Shown one piece after another: positions 35,754-43,447 of a DNA stretch of 46,239 bases. This stretch comes from CAIUKV01 sp041659105 (GTDB lineage: Bacteria > Actinomycetota > Acidimicrobiia > IMCC26256 > PALSA-555). The position numbers and the translations under genes were made by a program. Location of the stretch: assembly GCA_041659105.1 (NCBI GenBank), contig JBAZYX010000019.1:1-46239 (forward strand), in the 5' to 3' direction. A model generated the notes under the pieces. That model did no database searches and was not told the origin of the DNA. It saw only the letters and a program-made list of their open reading frames with translations. The number at the start of each line of letters is the position of its first letter. Position 1 is the stretch's first letter.

Positions 35754-38440
35754 GCCTCGCCGGGTGAGTAGTTGATCGTCACGCTCACCGGAGTCTCGAT
35801 CCCGGCCAGGTTCGTGACTTTGAGGTGCACGGTGTTGTAGGACGACGCGGGCGTGTCCGGCGTCCACTCGAAGGTCCACTGGTCGCCGATGTGGCTGACG
35901 AGGGTGAGCGTCCCGGGCGGACCTTCCACCGTGCTCGTGTCGAGGCCGTCGAACAGGATGTCGACGGGCAGCCCATTCGGGTCGGTGGCGGTGACGGTGA
36001 ACTGCACGGCCGATCCGGACTCGGCGTCGATCGGGCCGACGAGCGGGTTGCCCAGGTAGCTGACCGACGCCTCGGGCGCCGGCATCGAGTCGCCGGTGTA
36101 GCCCACCGCGACGTACGCGTTCCCGAACTCGGCCCAGGGCCCGGCGCAGCCCGGGGAGAAGCCGGCGCTCACGTGTAGGACGATGATCGTCCCGCCGGTG
36201 CCGGCCGCCGGGGTGAACACCATGGTCCAGTATCCGTCGTGGAAGGTGACGCTCCCGACAGTGCCCTGGTTCGACGCGACCCCTTCCCAGATGGCGCAGG
36301 TGAACTCGCCGAGGTCGGGGCTGTTCACGTACACGTCGATCGTCGTGGGCTGGCCCTCGGTGCCGTAGGCGAAGGCGTCGGGGATCACCGGGTCGCCGCC
36401 GACCCACAGGTACTCGGTCAGCTCGCCGGTCGTCCCGTCGTCGTTGGTGGCCGTCCAGGTGAACGAGTACTGCTCGGGTCCCTCACCGGTGTCCGGGGCC
36501 TGGTACTCGATGGACGTGCCGGGAGCGATGTCCATCGGCGTCTCCACCGGCTCGCCGCCGACCAAGAGCTGTCCGGAGCCCGGAAGCGAGGCGATCGTCA
36601 CGGAGGTCGCGCCGTTGGTGCTCAGGGCGAACATGACGGTTCCGCCCGAGTCGACCTCGTGGATCACCGCGATCGTCTCGGCCAGCGCGTACTCGTCGAC
36701 GTTGATCGTGACCGTGACGGGGTCGTAGGGACCGTCACCGTCGTCGGCGAAGTAGGTGAATTGGTCGGTGCCGAAGAAGGTCTCGTCGGGCATGTACGTG
36801 AACGAGCCGTCAGCGGCGAGCTCGACGTGTCCGTTCGCGGCGTCGTCGACGCGGACTGCCGTCAGCTCGTCTCCGTCCGCGTCGGAGTCGTTGGCGAGCA
36901 CACCGTCGACCGCGTCCACCTCGAGGAGGGTGTTCTCGTCCGCGTCGTACGAGTCGGCGACCATGTCGGGCGCGTCGTTCACCGCGCCCACCGTGATGGT
37001 GACGGTCACCGCGCTCGACACGAGCGCAACGTCGTTGACGCGATACGTGAACGAGTCGACGCCGTGGAAGTTCGCGTCCGGCAGGTAGCTGAACGAGCCG
37101 TCGGCGTGGAGGGTGAGATCCCCGTCGCCCGCGTCGGTCACGAGAACGGCGGTGAGCGCGTTTCCGTCGAGGTCGGTGTCGTTGCCGAGCACACCCGGAG
37201 CCGTCACCTGGAGCAGAGTGTCCTCATCGGTCGTGTAAGCGTCGTCCACGGCGACGGGCGCGTCGTTCACCGCGCCGACGGTGATGGTCACAGTCGCGGG
37301 ACTCGAGCCGAACTCGCCGTCACCCGCCACGTAGGTGAACGAGTCGACGCCGCTGAAGTTCGCGTCGGGGAAGTAGATGAGCGTGCCGTCGCTCGACAGC
37401 TGGATCGCGCCGTGCGCCGGAAGGCTGGTGAGGAAGGCTTCGAGCGGGTCGCCTTCGGGGTCGCCGTCGTTCACGAGCACGCCGGGCGCGGCGATCACGA
37501 GCAACGTGTCCTCGGGCATCGAGTAGCTGTCGTCGAGCGCGGTCGGCCCCTCGTTGGCCGGCACGCCACCCGTGCCCGTGCCGGTTCCGGTGCCGGCGTC
37601 GGTCACCGGCGCGGGAGGCGGGGGGGTGGCGAGCGGGGTCGACGGTGGACGCGTGGGCGGCGGGTCGGCCTGCGCGCCGACCTCGCTCGGGCCGATGCTC
37701 TTGCCGTCCTGCTCGTCGGCGATGAGGTTCTGGTTGATCCACGCGATCGCGAGCAGGTCCTCTTGCGTCAGCGTGGCGATGTTCCCGATCTCGCTGTCGT
37801 CGACCGTGACCTGGTCGCCGGGTGTGAGCGTCACCGTCTTCGTGCCGGTCTTCGGCTGGCCGTCGGGGGTCAACGCGACGTCGTCGACCACCGCCGTGAA
37901 CGTGCACTGGTTGCGGGCGACGCACTTCACCACGAACGCGGTGCCGAGCACGGCGGCAGTGGTGTTCGCGCCCTCGACCTTGTACGACTCGCTGCCCGTG
38001 AGCTTCTCGACCCGGTGCCACGTCTGGCCGGCGCTCTGGAGGCCCTTGGTCTTGCGGACCCCCTTCGCCGTGGTGAGCTTGACGACCTTGTACTCGGTGT
38101 CGACGTCGAGGCGGGTCAGCGAGCCGTCGGCGTAGTTGATCTGCGCGAGGCCCGTGGACGAGGTGCGGACGGTGTCACCCGCCTCGAGCTCGCGGCCGTC
38201 GGCGCCGGCGACGAACGACGACTTCCCGGCGGGCTTCACCTCGACGGTCGGGGCGTCGACCTCGAGGGTGGCGAAGGTGGACTTCGACGGCGTACCCCGG
38301 GTGCGGCCGGCGCTTTCGGCGGCGGAGGCGGCGGTGACCGAGAGCGGCACCACGAGCCCGACGGTGGTGACGATCGCGAGCGCGGCCATCCCCGTGCGGT
38401 GTCGAACGGTCCCTCTCGTGGCTCGCCTGTGGCTCAACAC
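35750..38440 (-). CDS. Large secreted FecR-domain protein with tandem Ig-like (tandem-95/Big_9) repeats
   Basis: An exported 896-residue protein. Signal peptide: HRTGMAALAIVTTVGLVV through ASAAES. Residues about 60-190 form a FecR-like domain (ADGRELEAGDTVRTSSTGLAQ, NTTAAVLGTAFVV, LTPGDQVTVDD). A Pro/Thr linker follows and then three ~96-residue repeats at about 294-389, 390-486 and 487-580, each beginning with a DDxY...EDTLL-type segment and with FTY near its end; these are calcium-binding adhesin-type Ig-like folds. The last 300 residues are further beta-rich domains. No LPXTG anchor or membrane helix is seen at the end. Likely an adhesin or matrix protein. The GTG at 38440 was chosen for the G7 tract; the frame continues upstream. 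Confidence 0.85.
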   Translation of the reverse strand: MLSHRRATRGTVRHRTGMAALAIVTTVGLVVPLSVTAASAAESAGRTRGTPSKSTFATLEVDAPTVEVKPAGKSSFVAGADGRELEAGDTVRTSSTGLAQINYADGSLTRLDVDTEYKVVKLTTAKGVRKTKGLQSAGQTWHRVEKLTGSESYKVEGANTTAAVLGTAFVVKCVARNQCTFTAVVDDVALTPDGQPKTGTKTVTLTPGDQVTVDDSEIGNIATLTQEDLLAIAWINQNLIADEQDGKSIGPSEVGAQADPPPTRPPSTPLATPPPPAPVTDAGTGTGTGTGGVPANEGPTALDDSYSMPEDTLLVIAAPGVLVNDGDPEGDPLEAFLTSLPAHGAIQLSSDGTLIYFPDANFSGVDSFTYVAGDGEFGSSPATVTITVGAVNDAPVAVDDAYTTDEDTLLQVTAPGVLGNDTDLDGNALTAVLVTDAGDGDLTLHADGSFSYLPDANFHGVDSFTYRVNDVALVSSAVTVTITVGAVNDAPDMVADSYDADENTLLEVDAVDGVLANDSDADGDELTAVRVDDAANGHVELAADGSFTYMPDETFFGTDQFTYFADDGDGPYDPVTVTINVDEYALAETIAVIHEVDSGGTVMFALSTNGATSVTIASLPGSGQLLVGGEPVETPMDIAPGTSIEYQAPDTGEGPEQYSFTWTATNDDGTTGELTEYLWVGGDPVIPDAFAYGTEGQPTTIDVYVNSPDLGEFTCAIWEGVASNQGTVGSVTFHDGYWTMVFTPAAGTGGTIIVLHVSAGFSPGCAGPWAEFGNAYVAVGYTGDSMPAPEASVSYLGNPLVGPIDAESGSAVQFTVTATDPNGLPVDILFDGLDTSTVEGPPGTLTLVSHIGDQWTFEWTPDTPASSYNTVHLKVTNLAGIETPVSVTINYSPGEA

Positions 38441-38450
38441 CGGTTTGCTG

Positions 38451-38457
38451 CCCCCCC
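38451..38457 (-). promoter_or_regulatory. G7 ribosome-binding tract of the FecR/tandem-repeat gene
   Basis: On the minus strand seven Gs then cagcaaaccg precede the GTG at 38440 by ten bases, supporting that start. Confidence 0.5.
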
Positions 38458-38588
38458 ACGTCCGTCGGCCCGACCTCGGAGGTGTATCGGCCGGACGGGG
38501 CGTCAGCCTAAGTGGCGCCACGGGGCTGGGGAACCCGGGCAGGTTACGAGTGTGTTGCGATGACCGGATTGCCTCGAGAATGGTGGCT

Positions 38589-38618
38589 GCGTTGACCGTG
38601 CGTTGACGCGGCGTTGAT
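38589..38618 (-). promoter_or_regulatory. Three 11-base-spaced direct repeats, candidate response-regulator site
   Basis: gcgttgac (38589), gcgttgac (38600) and gcgttgat (38611) are spaced exactly 11 bases, one helix turn. On the minus strand they read TCAACGC every 11 bases, the spacing of PhoP-type sites. They lie about 150-180 bases upstream of the FecR/tandem-repeat start and beyond the DUF3558-like stop. Confidence 0.5.
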
Positions 38619-38657
38619 ACCGGTGCCGCAGGTGGTGTCGGTGGTCGCCCCGCAGGG

Positions 38658-39197
38658 TCAGAGCCGGGCCGCAGCGAGCCGGGCGATCGCCAGCATGTCG
38701 GCCTCGGTGACCTGCGGCAATGCACCCGGACCCTGGTACGTCACGCTCACGAACATGGCGTCCTTGCCCTTCACCACGGCGATGTTCCCGTACCGGTTGC
38801 CCTGGACGAGCTCGACCACGCCGCGGTCGCCGAGCCCCACCAGCTCGTCCTTCGTGAGGTCGCGCGCGGCCGTCCCCGGGTCGGCGACGCCGAGCCCGGC
38901 GAGCTGCGTCGCCTTCACCTTGCGGGCGAGGCCTGTGTAGGCGGCGACCTGGGGGGTGGTCTCGTTCTCGTGGTCGTCCCACTCGCAGCGTGTGAAGCGC
39001 TTGTCGGCGTTGGGCACCGTGACCCGCTTCGGGCCGGGATCGAGGGGAGCGCCCGTGAACACCGACGCGATCTCGCCGGCCGTGAGGACCTTGCAGGCGC
39101 TGGTGGCCGGCTTCGGACCCGCGGCCGGGGCCGGCGGTGCGGAACCGAGGACGAGGACGAGGGTGAAGGCGGAGAGCGCGAGCGGTCGGACGATCAC
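38658..39197 (-). CDS. Secreted DUF3558-like protein
   Basis: A 179-residue exported protein. Signal: VIVRPLALSAFTLVLVLG through APPAPAAGP. The mature part begins with a DUF3558-like pattern (ACKVLTAGEIASVFTG, and RCEWDDHEN about 35 residues later; two Cys likely paired) and ends with ADMLAIARLAAARL. No lipobox is obvious, unlike typical DUF3558 lipoproteins. Function unknown. The GTG at 39197 overlaps the nitroreductase stop (GTGA); a second GTG at 39200 is equally possible. It is the last gene of a three-gene operon. Confidence 0.7.
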   Translation of the reverse strand: MIVRPLALSAFTLVLVLGSAPPAPAAGPKPATSACKVLTAGEIASVFTGAPLDPGPKRVTVPNADKRFTRCEWDDHENETTPQVAAYTGLARKVKATQLAGLGVADPGTAARDLTKDELVGLGDRGVVELVQGNRYGNIAVVKGKDAMFVSVTYQGPGALPQVTEADMLAIARLAAARL

Positions 39198-39811
39198 CAC
39201 CGCGCACCGTAGTGGTCGCGATGGGTGTGTTCGGTCGCGGGCTCGCGTCGGGGCGGCCCGAGCCGGCGGGCCGGGTATCCGAGCGGGACGATCGCCTGGG
39301 GGACCACGTGGGCGGGCAGCGCGAGCAGCTCCGAGAGCCGGTCGCCAGCCGACGTGCCGAGGGTGGTGAGCGCCGAGCCCAGCCCGAGCGCGCTTGCCGC
39401 GAGGAGCATGTTCTGCACGCACGGGAAGATCGACGATCCGACCGTGGCCGGCAGGCCGCGCTCGAAGTCGGCGCACACGACCACCAGCACCGGCGCGGTG
39501 CGGTAGCCGCCCCCCGCGATGCCGAAGTCGACCTCCTTGAGCATCTCGGGCGACAGGCGCACTTCGGAGAACGCGCGGCCGGCTCCGACCCATGCCGCCT
39601 CGGTGAGGTCGTGGATCTCCTTCGAGAGCGCGGGGTCGCGCACCACCACGAACTCCCAGGGCTGCTTGTTCTCCGCACTCGGCGCGTGCGTCCCCGCGCG
39701 CAGCACCAGCTCGATCGTGGCGTCGTCGACCGCGGTGTCGGCGTACTCGCGGTGCGCGCGCTGGTTGAGGACGACGTCGAAGAACGGCGGTCCGGCAATG
39801 TCGCCGGTCAT
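39194..39811 (-). CDS. Nitroreductase family flavoprotein
   Basis: A 205-residue FMN-dependent nitroreductase-fold enzyme. It has the N-terminal RAHREYADTAVDDATIELVLRAG helix with the usual FMN-binding Arg, then THAPSAENKQPWEFVVV and, near the end, AASALGLGSALTTLG and AIVPLGYPA. The reaction is NAD(P)H reduction of an unidentified nitro or quinone substrate. The ATG at 39811 overlaps the upstream gene's stop by one base (TGATG). A GTG downstream is used by the next gene through a GTGA overlap, so three genes are translated together. Confidence 0.88.
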   Translation of the reverse strand: MTGDIAGPPFFDVVLNQRAHREYADTAVDDATIELVLRAGTHAPSAENKQPWEFVVVRDPALSKEIHDLTEAAWVGAGRAFSEVRLSPEMLKEVDFGIAGGGYRTAPVLVVVCADFERGLPATVGSSIFPCVQNMLLAASALGLGSALTTLGTSAGDRLSELLALPAHVVPQAIVPLGYPARRLGPPRREPATEHTHRDHYGARW

Positions 39812-40455
39812 CAGCGCGCCTGCTCGCCGGCGAGCGCGAACGAGTTCACGTACATGATGCGCAGCGCGGGGTGCACTGCCCAGCGGTCGCACTCGGGGGA
39901 GCCCCACGGGCCCAGGCGCGCTTCCACGAGCGGGCGCATGCGCTTGAACGTGACCTCCGCGTCGGGATCGTCGAACTCGTAGAAGTGCATGTAGCGCGGG
40001 TCGCCCTTGGTCGCGTTCTCGTACGGCGTGATCATCGTGAAGCCCGGGATGCCGGCCTCGACGATGTGGTTGATGTGCACGAAGTCACCCCAGTCGCGCA
40101 GGTCCTGGGCCTGGGCGTCGTCGGGCGGACTGATCAGCACGAGCGACAGCCCGACCGTCGGCTTGCCCGTGAGGCGGCCCTGGCCCGGGCGCGGGGTGCG
40201 TACGAAGTGGTGACCGGTGATGCCGTCGGGGGTGGACGGTGCGGAGAACGTGGGGTCGCACTCGTAGACGGCCAGGGTGTCGAACTCGGGCAGCTCGCGG
40301 GGGAGGTCGGGCCGGTCGCGGTAGACGTTGCGCCACCAGGTGGCCCGGGCCACGCCCGGGAGGGCCAGGACCGTGGGCATCCGCTCGGCCGCGTAGGCCT
40401 GCGGGGTGGCCTCGGTCATCTCGAGGTACAGCACTGGGGTCAGGCGATCTTCCAT
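39811..40455 (-). CDS. Unrecognised protein with two dimeric alpha/beta-barrel-like halves
   Basis: A 214-residue cytoplasmic protein I do not recognise as a named family. Two halves look like ferredoxin-like alpha/beta-barrel (Dabb/EthD type) units: LYLEMTEATPQAYAAERMP to DTLAVYE, and VGLSLVLISPPDDAQ to PRYMHFYEFDDP. The second half contains HINHIVEAGIPGFTMITPYEN. Such folds bind small ligands, sometimes acting as monooxygenases or isomerases. It begins at the ATG at 40455, with a -10-like TACGCT eight bases upstream, and leads an operon with a nitroreductase and a DUF3558-like secreted protein. Confidence 0.6.
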   Translation of the reverse strand: MEDRLTPVLYLEMTEATPQAYAAERMPTVLALPGVARATWWRNVYRDRPDLPRELPEFDTLAVYECDPTFSAPSTPDGITGHHFVRTPRPGQGRLTGKPTVGLSLVLISPPDDAQAQDLRDWGDFVHINHIVEAGIPGFTMITPYENATKGDPRYMHFYEFDDPDAEVTFKRMRPLVEARLGPWGSPECDRWAVHPALRIMYVNSFALAGEQAR

Positions 40456-40463
40456 CGCCGCGG

Positions 40464-40469
40464 AGCGTA
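40464..40469 (-). promoter_or_regulatory. TACGCT -10 box, probable leaderless start
   Basis: On the minus strand TACGCT is eight bases before the ATG at 40455. Confidence 0.5.
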
Positions 40470-40552
40470 GCGAGCGTACGGTCGCGTTCGCCCGAGCGCC
40501 GGGGGAGCGAGCGGAGCGACCCAGGGGGCGGATCCCATGACGGCGGCGGCGG

Positions 40553-40558
40553 TAGCGT
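40553..40558 (+). promoter_or_regulatory. TAGCGT -10 box, probable leaderless start
   Basis: TAGCGT ends seven bases before the ATG at 40566. Confidence 0.5.
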
Positions 40559-40565
40559 CCGGGGC

Positions 40566-41006
40566 ATGGCCACCACCAAGCCGAACCCGCGCTTCGTCCG
40601 CGTGCTCTCGTCGTTTCACCGCACCGTGGTCCGCTGCTCGGGGGGGCGGTTGCTCACAGGATTCAAGGGCCAGCCGATGATCCTGCTGACCACCACCGGC
40701 CGGAAGACCGGGCAGCCGCGGACGTGGCCGCTCACCGGTCTGAAGGTGGGCGACGGCTGGGCGGTGGCGGCGTCCAACGGCGGCCACGACCACCACCCCG
40801 CGTGGTACCTCAACCTCGAGGCGGACCGGCAGGCCACGGTCGAGGCGGGCCGGCGGAAGGTGCCGGTCCGGGCGCGGATCACCGAGGGCGCGGAGCGCGA
40901 CGACCTGTACGAGCAGTTCGTCGCCTATCTCGACAACTACGCCCAGTACGAGGCTGCCACCGAGCGCGTCATCCCCGTCGTGCTGCTCGAGCCGGTTGCT
41001 GGATAG
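40566..41006 (+). CDS. Deazaflavin (F420)-type nitroreductase (FDOR-A/Ddn-like)
   Basis: A 146-residue split-barrel oxidoreductase of the type that uses F420H2, common in actinobacteria. It has GQPMILLTTTGRKTGQPRTWPLTG, which contacts the cofactor, and DHHPAWYLNLEADR, the family's signature near the active site. Close relatives include Mycobacterium Ddn, which reduces nitroimidazole prodrugs and menaquinone. The natural substrate here is unknown. The ATG at 40566 fits the family and the -10 box. It is 11 bases upstream of the acyl-CoA dehydrogenase. Confidence 0.88.
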   Translation: MATTKPNPRFVRVLSSFHRTVVRCSGGRLLTGFKGQPMILLTTTGRKTGQPRTWPLTGLKVGDGWAVAASNGGHDHHPAWYLNLEADRQATVEAGRRKVPVRARITEGAERDDLYEQFVAYLDNYAQYEAATERVIPVVLLEPVAG

Positions 41007-41009
41007 CCT
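41004..41009 (+). promoter_or_regulatory. TAGCCT -10 box overlapping the upstream stop codon
   Basis: TAGCCT includes the TAG stop of the nitroreductase and ends eight bases before the acyl-CoA dehydrogenase ATG at 41018, predicting a separate leaderless transcript. Confidence 0.4.
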
Positions 41010-41017
41010 TCGCCCCG

Positions 41018-42181
41018 ATGGACCTCTCCTTCACCGACGAAGAGCGGGCGTTCGCCGCCGAGTTCCGGGCCTGGCTCGACGACAACCTCGAGCTCCCGCC
41101 CGACTTCGACTCCTTCGACGACGAGGTCGCGTGGGGCCGCAAGTGGCAGGCCAAGCTCGCGGCCGACCGGTGGGTCGGCATCCACTGGCCCTCGGAGTAC
41201 GGCGGCCGCAGCGCGTCCCCCGTGCAGGTCGCGATCTACAACCTGGAGTACGGCCGCTCGCGTGCGTTGCAGCTGGTCAACCGCACCGGCATCAACCTCG
41301 CCGGGCCCACGCTGCTCGCGCACGGCACCGAGGAGCAGAAGGCGCAGTGGCTGCCCTCGATCCTCGACGCCGACGAGATCTGGTGCCAGCTGTTCTCCGA
41401 GCCCGAGGCCGGGTCCGACCTCGCCGGGTTGCGCACCACCGCTACCCCGGTCGAGGGCGGCTGGGTGCTCAACGGCCAGAAGGTGTGGACGAGCTACGCG
41501 CAGTACTCGCGCTGGGGCATCTGCCTGGCCCGCACCGACACCGAGCTGCCCAAGCACAAGGGCATCTCGTACCTCGTGGTCGACATGCAGGCCGACGGAG
41601 TCGAGATCCGTCCGCTGCGGCAGATCACCGGTGACCACGAGTTCAACGAGGTCTTCTTCGACGACTGCTTCGTGCCGGAGGGCCACCTGGTGGGCGGGCT
41701 CAACAACGGCTGGGCCGTGGCCAACACCACGCTCGCTCATGAGCGCGGCACCACGTTCCCGTTCAAGGAGCAGGTCGTCCACGAGGTGTACCTCGAGGAC
41801 CTCTACCGCATCGCCGACGAACGGGGCGTCCTCGACGAGCCGGCGGTGGCCGACGCGCTCGCACAGTCGTTCGTGGAGCTGCGGGTGCTGCGGCTGCACA
41901 ACTGGCGCACGCTGTCGCGGCTCGCGAAGCACATCGAGCCGGGGCCGGAGTCGAGCTGGGTCAAGCTCGCCTGGACCGACATGACCCAGAACATGGCCAC
42001 CACCGCGATCGATCTCTGCGGCCCCGCCGCCCCGCTCTGGCGCGGCGCGCGCGACCTTCCCGGTGACGGCAAGTGGCAGCGCCAGTGGCTCTGGAGCAAG
42101 GCCGGCTCGATCGCCGGCGGCACGTCCGAGGTCCAGAAGAACATCGTCGCCGAGCGCATCCTCGGCCTCCCCCGCGGGTAG
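41018..42181 (+). CDS. Acyl-CoA dehydrogenase
   Basis: A 387-residue FAD enzyme that introduces the 2,3 double bond into an acyl-CoA. The N-terminus DLSFTDEERAFAAEFRAWL and the flavin-region block CQLFSEPEAGSDLAGLRTTA are typical, followed by GWVLNGQKVWTSYAQ and the C-terminal GGTSEVQKNIVAERILGLPRG. The chain type it accepts cannot be read; actinobacteria have many paralogues including sterol-degrading pairs. The ATG at 41018 was chosen because family sequence starts there. It may be cotranscribed with the upstream nitroreductase, though it has its own -10-like box. Confidence 0.93.
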   Translation: MDLSFTDEERAFAAEFRAWLDDNLELPPDFDSFDDEVAWGRKWQAKLAADRWVGIHWPSEYGGRSASPVQVAIYNLEYGRSRALQLVNRTGINLAGPTLLAHGTEEQKAQWLPSILDADEIWCQLFSEPEAGSDLAGLRTTATPVEGGWVLNGQKVWTSYAQYSRWGICLARTDTELPKHKGISYLVVDMQADGVEIRPLRQITGDHEFNEVFFDDCFVPEGHLVGGLNNGWAVANTTLAHERGTTFPFKEQVVHEVYLEDLYRIADERGVLDEPAVADALAQSFVELRVLRLHNWRTLSRLAKHIEPGPESSWVKLAWTDMTQNMATTAIDLCGPAAPLWRGARDLPGDGKWQRQWLWSKAGSIAGGTSEVQKNIVAERILGLPRG

Positions 42182-42191
42182 GCGACGCTCC

Positions 42192-42575
42192 ATGCGCGTC
42201 ACCGGGCTCGACCACATCGTCCTCAAGGTGGCCGACGTCGAGCGGTCGCTCGCGTGGTACCAGGACCGGCTCGGCCTGGCCGGGGAGCGGGTCGAGCAGT
42301 GGCGCCGGGGTGAGGTGCCGTTCCCGTCGGTGCGGATCGACGCGGGGACGCTGATCGACCTGCTCGTCGGGGCGCCCACCGGCACCAACCTCGACCACCT
42401 CTGCCTCGTGCTCGACGACGCCGACCTCGACGCGCTCGTGGCGTCCGGGGAGTTCGACCTGGTGGGGGATGGGCCGATCGACGGGCTGTTCGGCGCCCGC
42501 GGCTACGCCCGCAGCCTCTACGTGCGCGACCCCGACGGCACGGTGGTGGAGCTGCGCTCGTACCCCGACTCCTGA
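42192..42575 (+). CDS. VOC/glyoxalase superfamily protein
   Basis: A 127-residue single VOC unit: GLDHIVLKVADVERSLAWYQDRLGL at the start, TNLDHLCLVLDDADLDALV in the middle and SLYVRDPDGTVVELRSYP at the end. The His, Asp/Glu and Glu expected to bind a divalent metal are at H9 and in the C-terminal VVELR. Dioxygenases, epimerases and resistance proteins share this fold; the function is open. It begins 10 bases after the acyl-CoA dehydrogenase stop, so it probably belongs to the same message. Confidence 0.83.
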   Translation: MRVTGLDHIVLKVADVERSLAWYQDRLGLAGERVEQWRRGEVPFPSVRIDAGTLIDLLVGAPTGTNLDHLCLVLDDADLDALVASGEFDLVGDGPIDGLFGARGYARSLYVRDPDGTVVELRSYPDS

Positions 42576-42621
42576 CCCGGCTGACCCGGCACCCGTGAAG
42601 GCACCGCCGGATCGGTCGGGT

Positions 42622-43419
42622 TCAGCGGCCCTTGAACCAGAGCGTGAACCGGGTGAGGCGCAGGTAGCCCATGCGCTCGTACACCGGCCGGCCCATGTCG
42701 CTCGCGATCAGCATCGCCGGCCGCGCCGGGTCGGCGAGCGTCGCCGCCCACGTGACCGCGGCCCCCACGCCGCGCCCGCGCACCTCGGGCCGCGCCGAGA
42801 TCCACTCGACGTCGTTGATGCCGCCGTGGACGTGCACGGCGGACGTCCCCACGGCCTGCCCGTCGACCCGCGCCGTCCACATGCGCCACCCGGGCACCTC
42901 GAGGAGGCCGGGGCCGTAGCCGCCGTACGGCATGCCGATCAGTGCGGGCACGGGGAACGCCTCCGCGAGCGTGCGGCCGAACTCGTCGAGGTCCGTGTCG
43001 GTGGTGACCGGCACCAGCTCGACCCCGTCGGGGAGGCCCGGGGCCGCGCCGCCGGCGGGCCGGAACATGAGCGGCGGGTGACCCATGGCGGCCCAGCCGC
43101 GGTCGGCGAGCGAGGGCACCGGGAACCCGCACCACAGCAGGAACGGTCCGCCGGGGCGCGGCGCGAAGAAGGCCTCGATCTCGGCCAGGAGGTCGTCGGC
43201 CTCGTCGGTCCCGAACGGCCGCAGTGGCACCGCGCAGTTCTGGAACGGAAAGTCGGTACCCGCGTCCATCGCGACGAAGCGCTCGGTGCGGACCACCGGC
43301 CAGCCGACGGCGCGGGCGGTCGCCTCGAGGAGATCGGCGTAGCCCCAGACGTACCCCTTGACGAGGTTGTCGTCCGCGGGCAGACCTGTGTCCCACGCGT
43401 CGGGAAGATGGTCGGCCAC
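42622..43419 (-). CDS. GNAT family N-acetyltransferase
   Basis: A 265-residue protein whose C-terminal half is a GNAT domain: ISARPEVRGRGVGAAVTWAAT holds the acetyl-CoA-binding RGRGVGAA, and PVYERMGYLRLTRFTLWFK is the usual final strand. The N-terminal half (GYVWGYADLLEATARAVGWPV and FFAPRPGGPFLLW) is a GNAT-like or accessory fold without a recognisable CoA loop. The acceptor substrate is unknown. The GTG at 43419 fits a -10-like box eight bases away. It converges with the VOC gene, 46 bases apart, and starts 28 bases before the ALDH stop. Confidence 0.85.
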   Translation of the reverse strand: MADHLPDAWDTGLPADDNLVKGYVWGYADLLEATARAVGWPVVRTERFVAMDAGTDFPFQNCAVPLRPFGTDEADDLLAEIEAFFAPRPGGPFLLWCGFPVPSLADRGWAAMGHPPLMFRPAGGAAPGLPDGVELVPVTTDTDLDEFGRTLAEAFPVPALIGMPYGGYGPGLLEVPGWRMWTARVDGQAVGTSAVHVHGGINDVEWISARPEVRGRGVGAAVTWAATLADPARPAMLIASDMGRPVYERMGYLRLTRFTLWFKGR

Positions 43420-43427
43420 GACGCGAG

Positions 43428-43433
43428 AGCGTA
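43428..43433 (-). promoter_or_regulatory. TACGCT -10 box, probable leaderless start
   Basis: On the minus strand TACGCT is eight bases before the GTG at 43419, and lies within the 28 bases between the ALDH stop and this start. Confidence 0.45.
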
Positions 43434-43447
43434 GGTCAGGCCGGCGC

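Noticed and set aside
36239..38563. A 774-codon plus-strand open frame opposite the FecR/repeat gene
   Set aside because: Its Val/Arg/Gly-rich translation mirrors the Asp/Thr-rich codons of the real gene; no domain or start signal.
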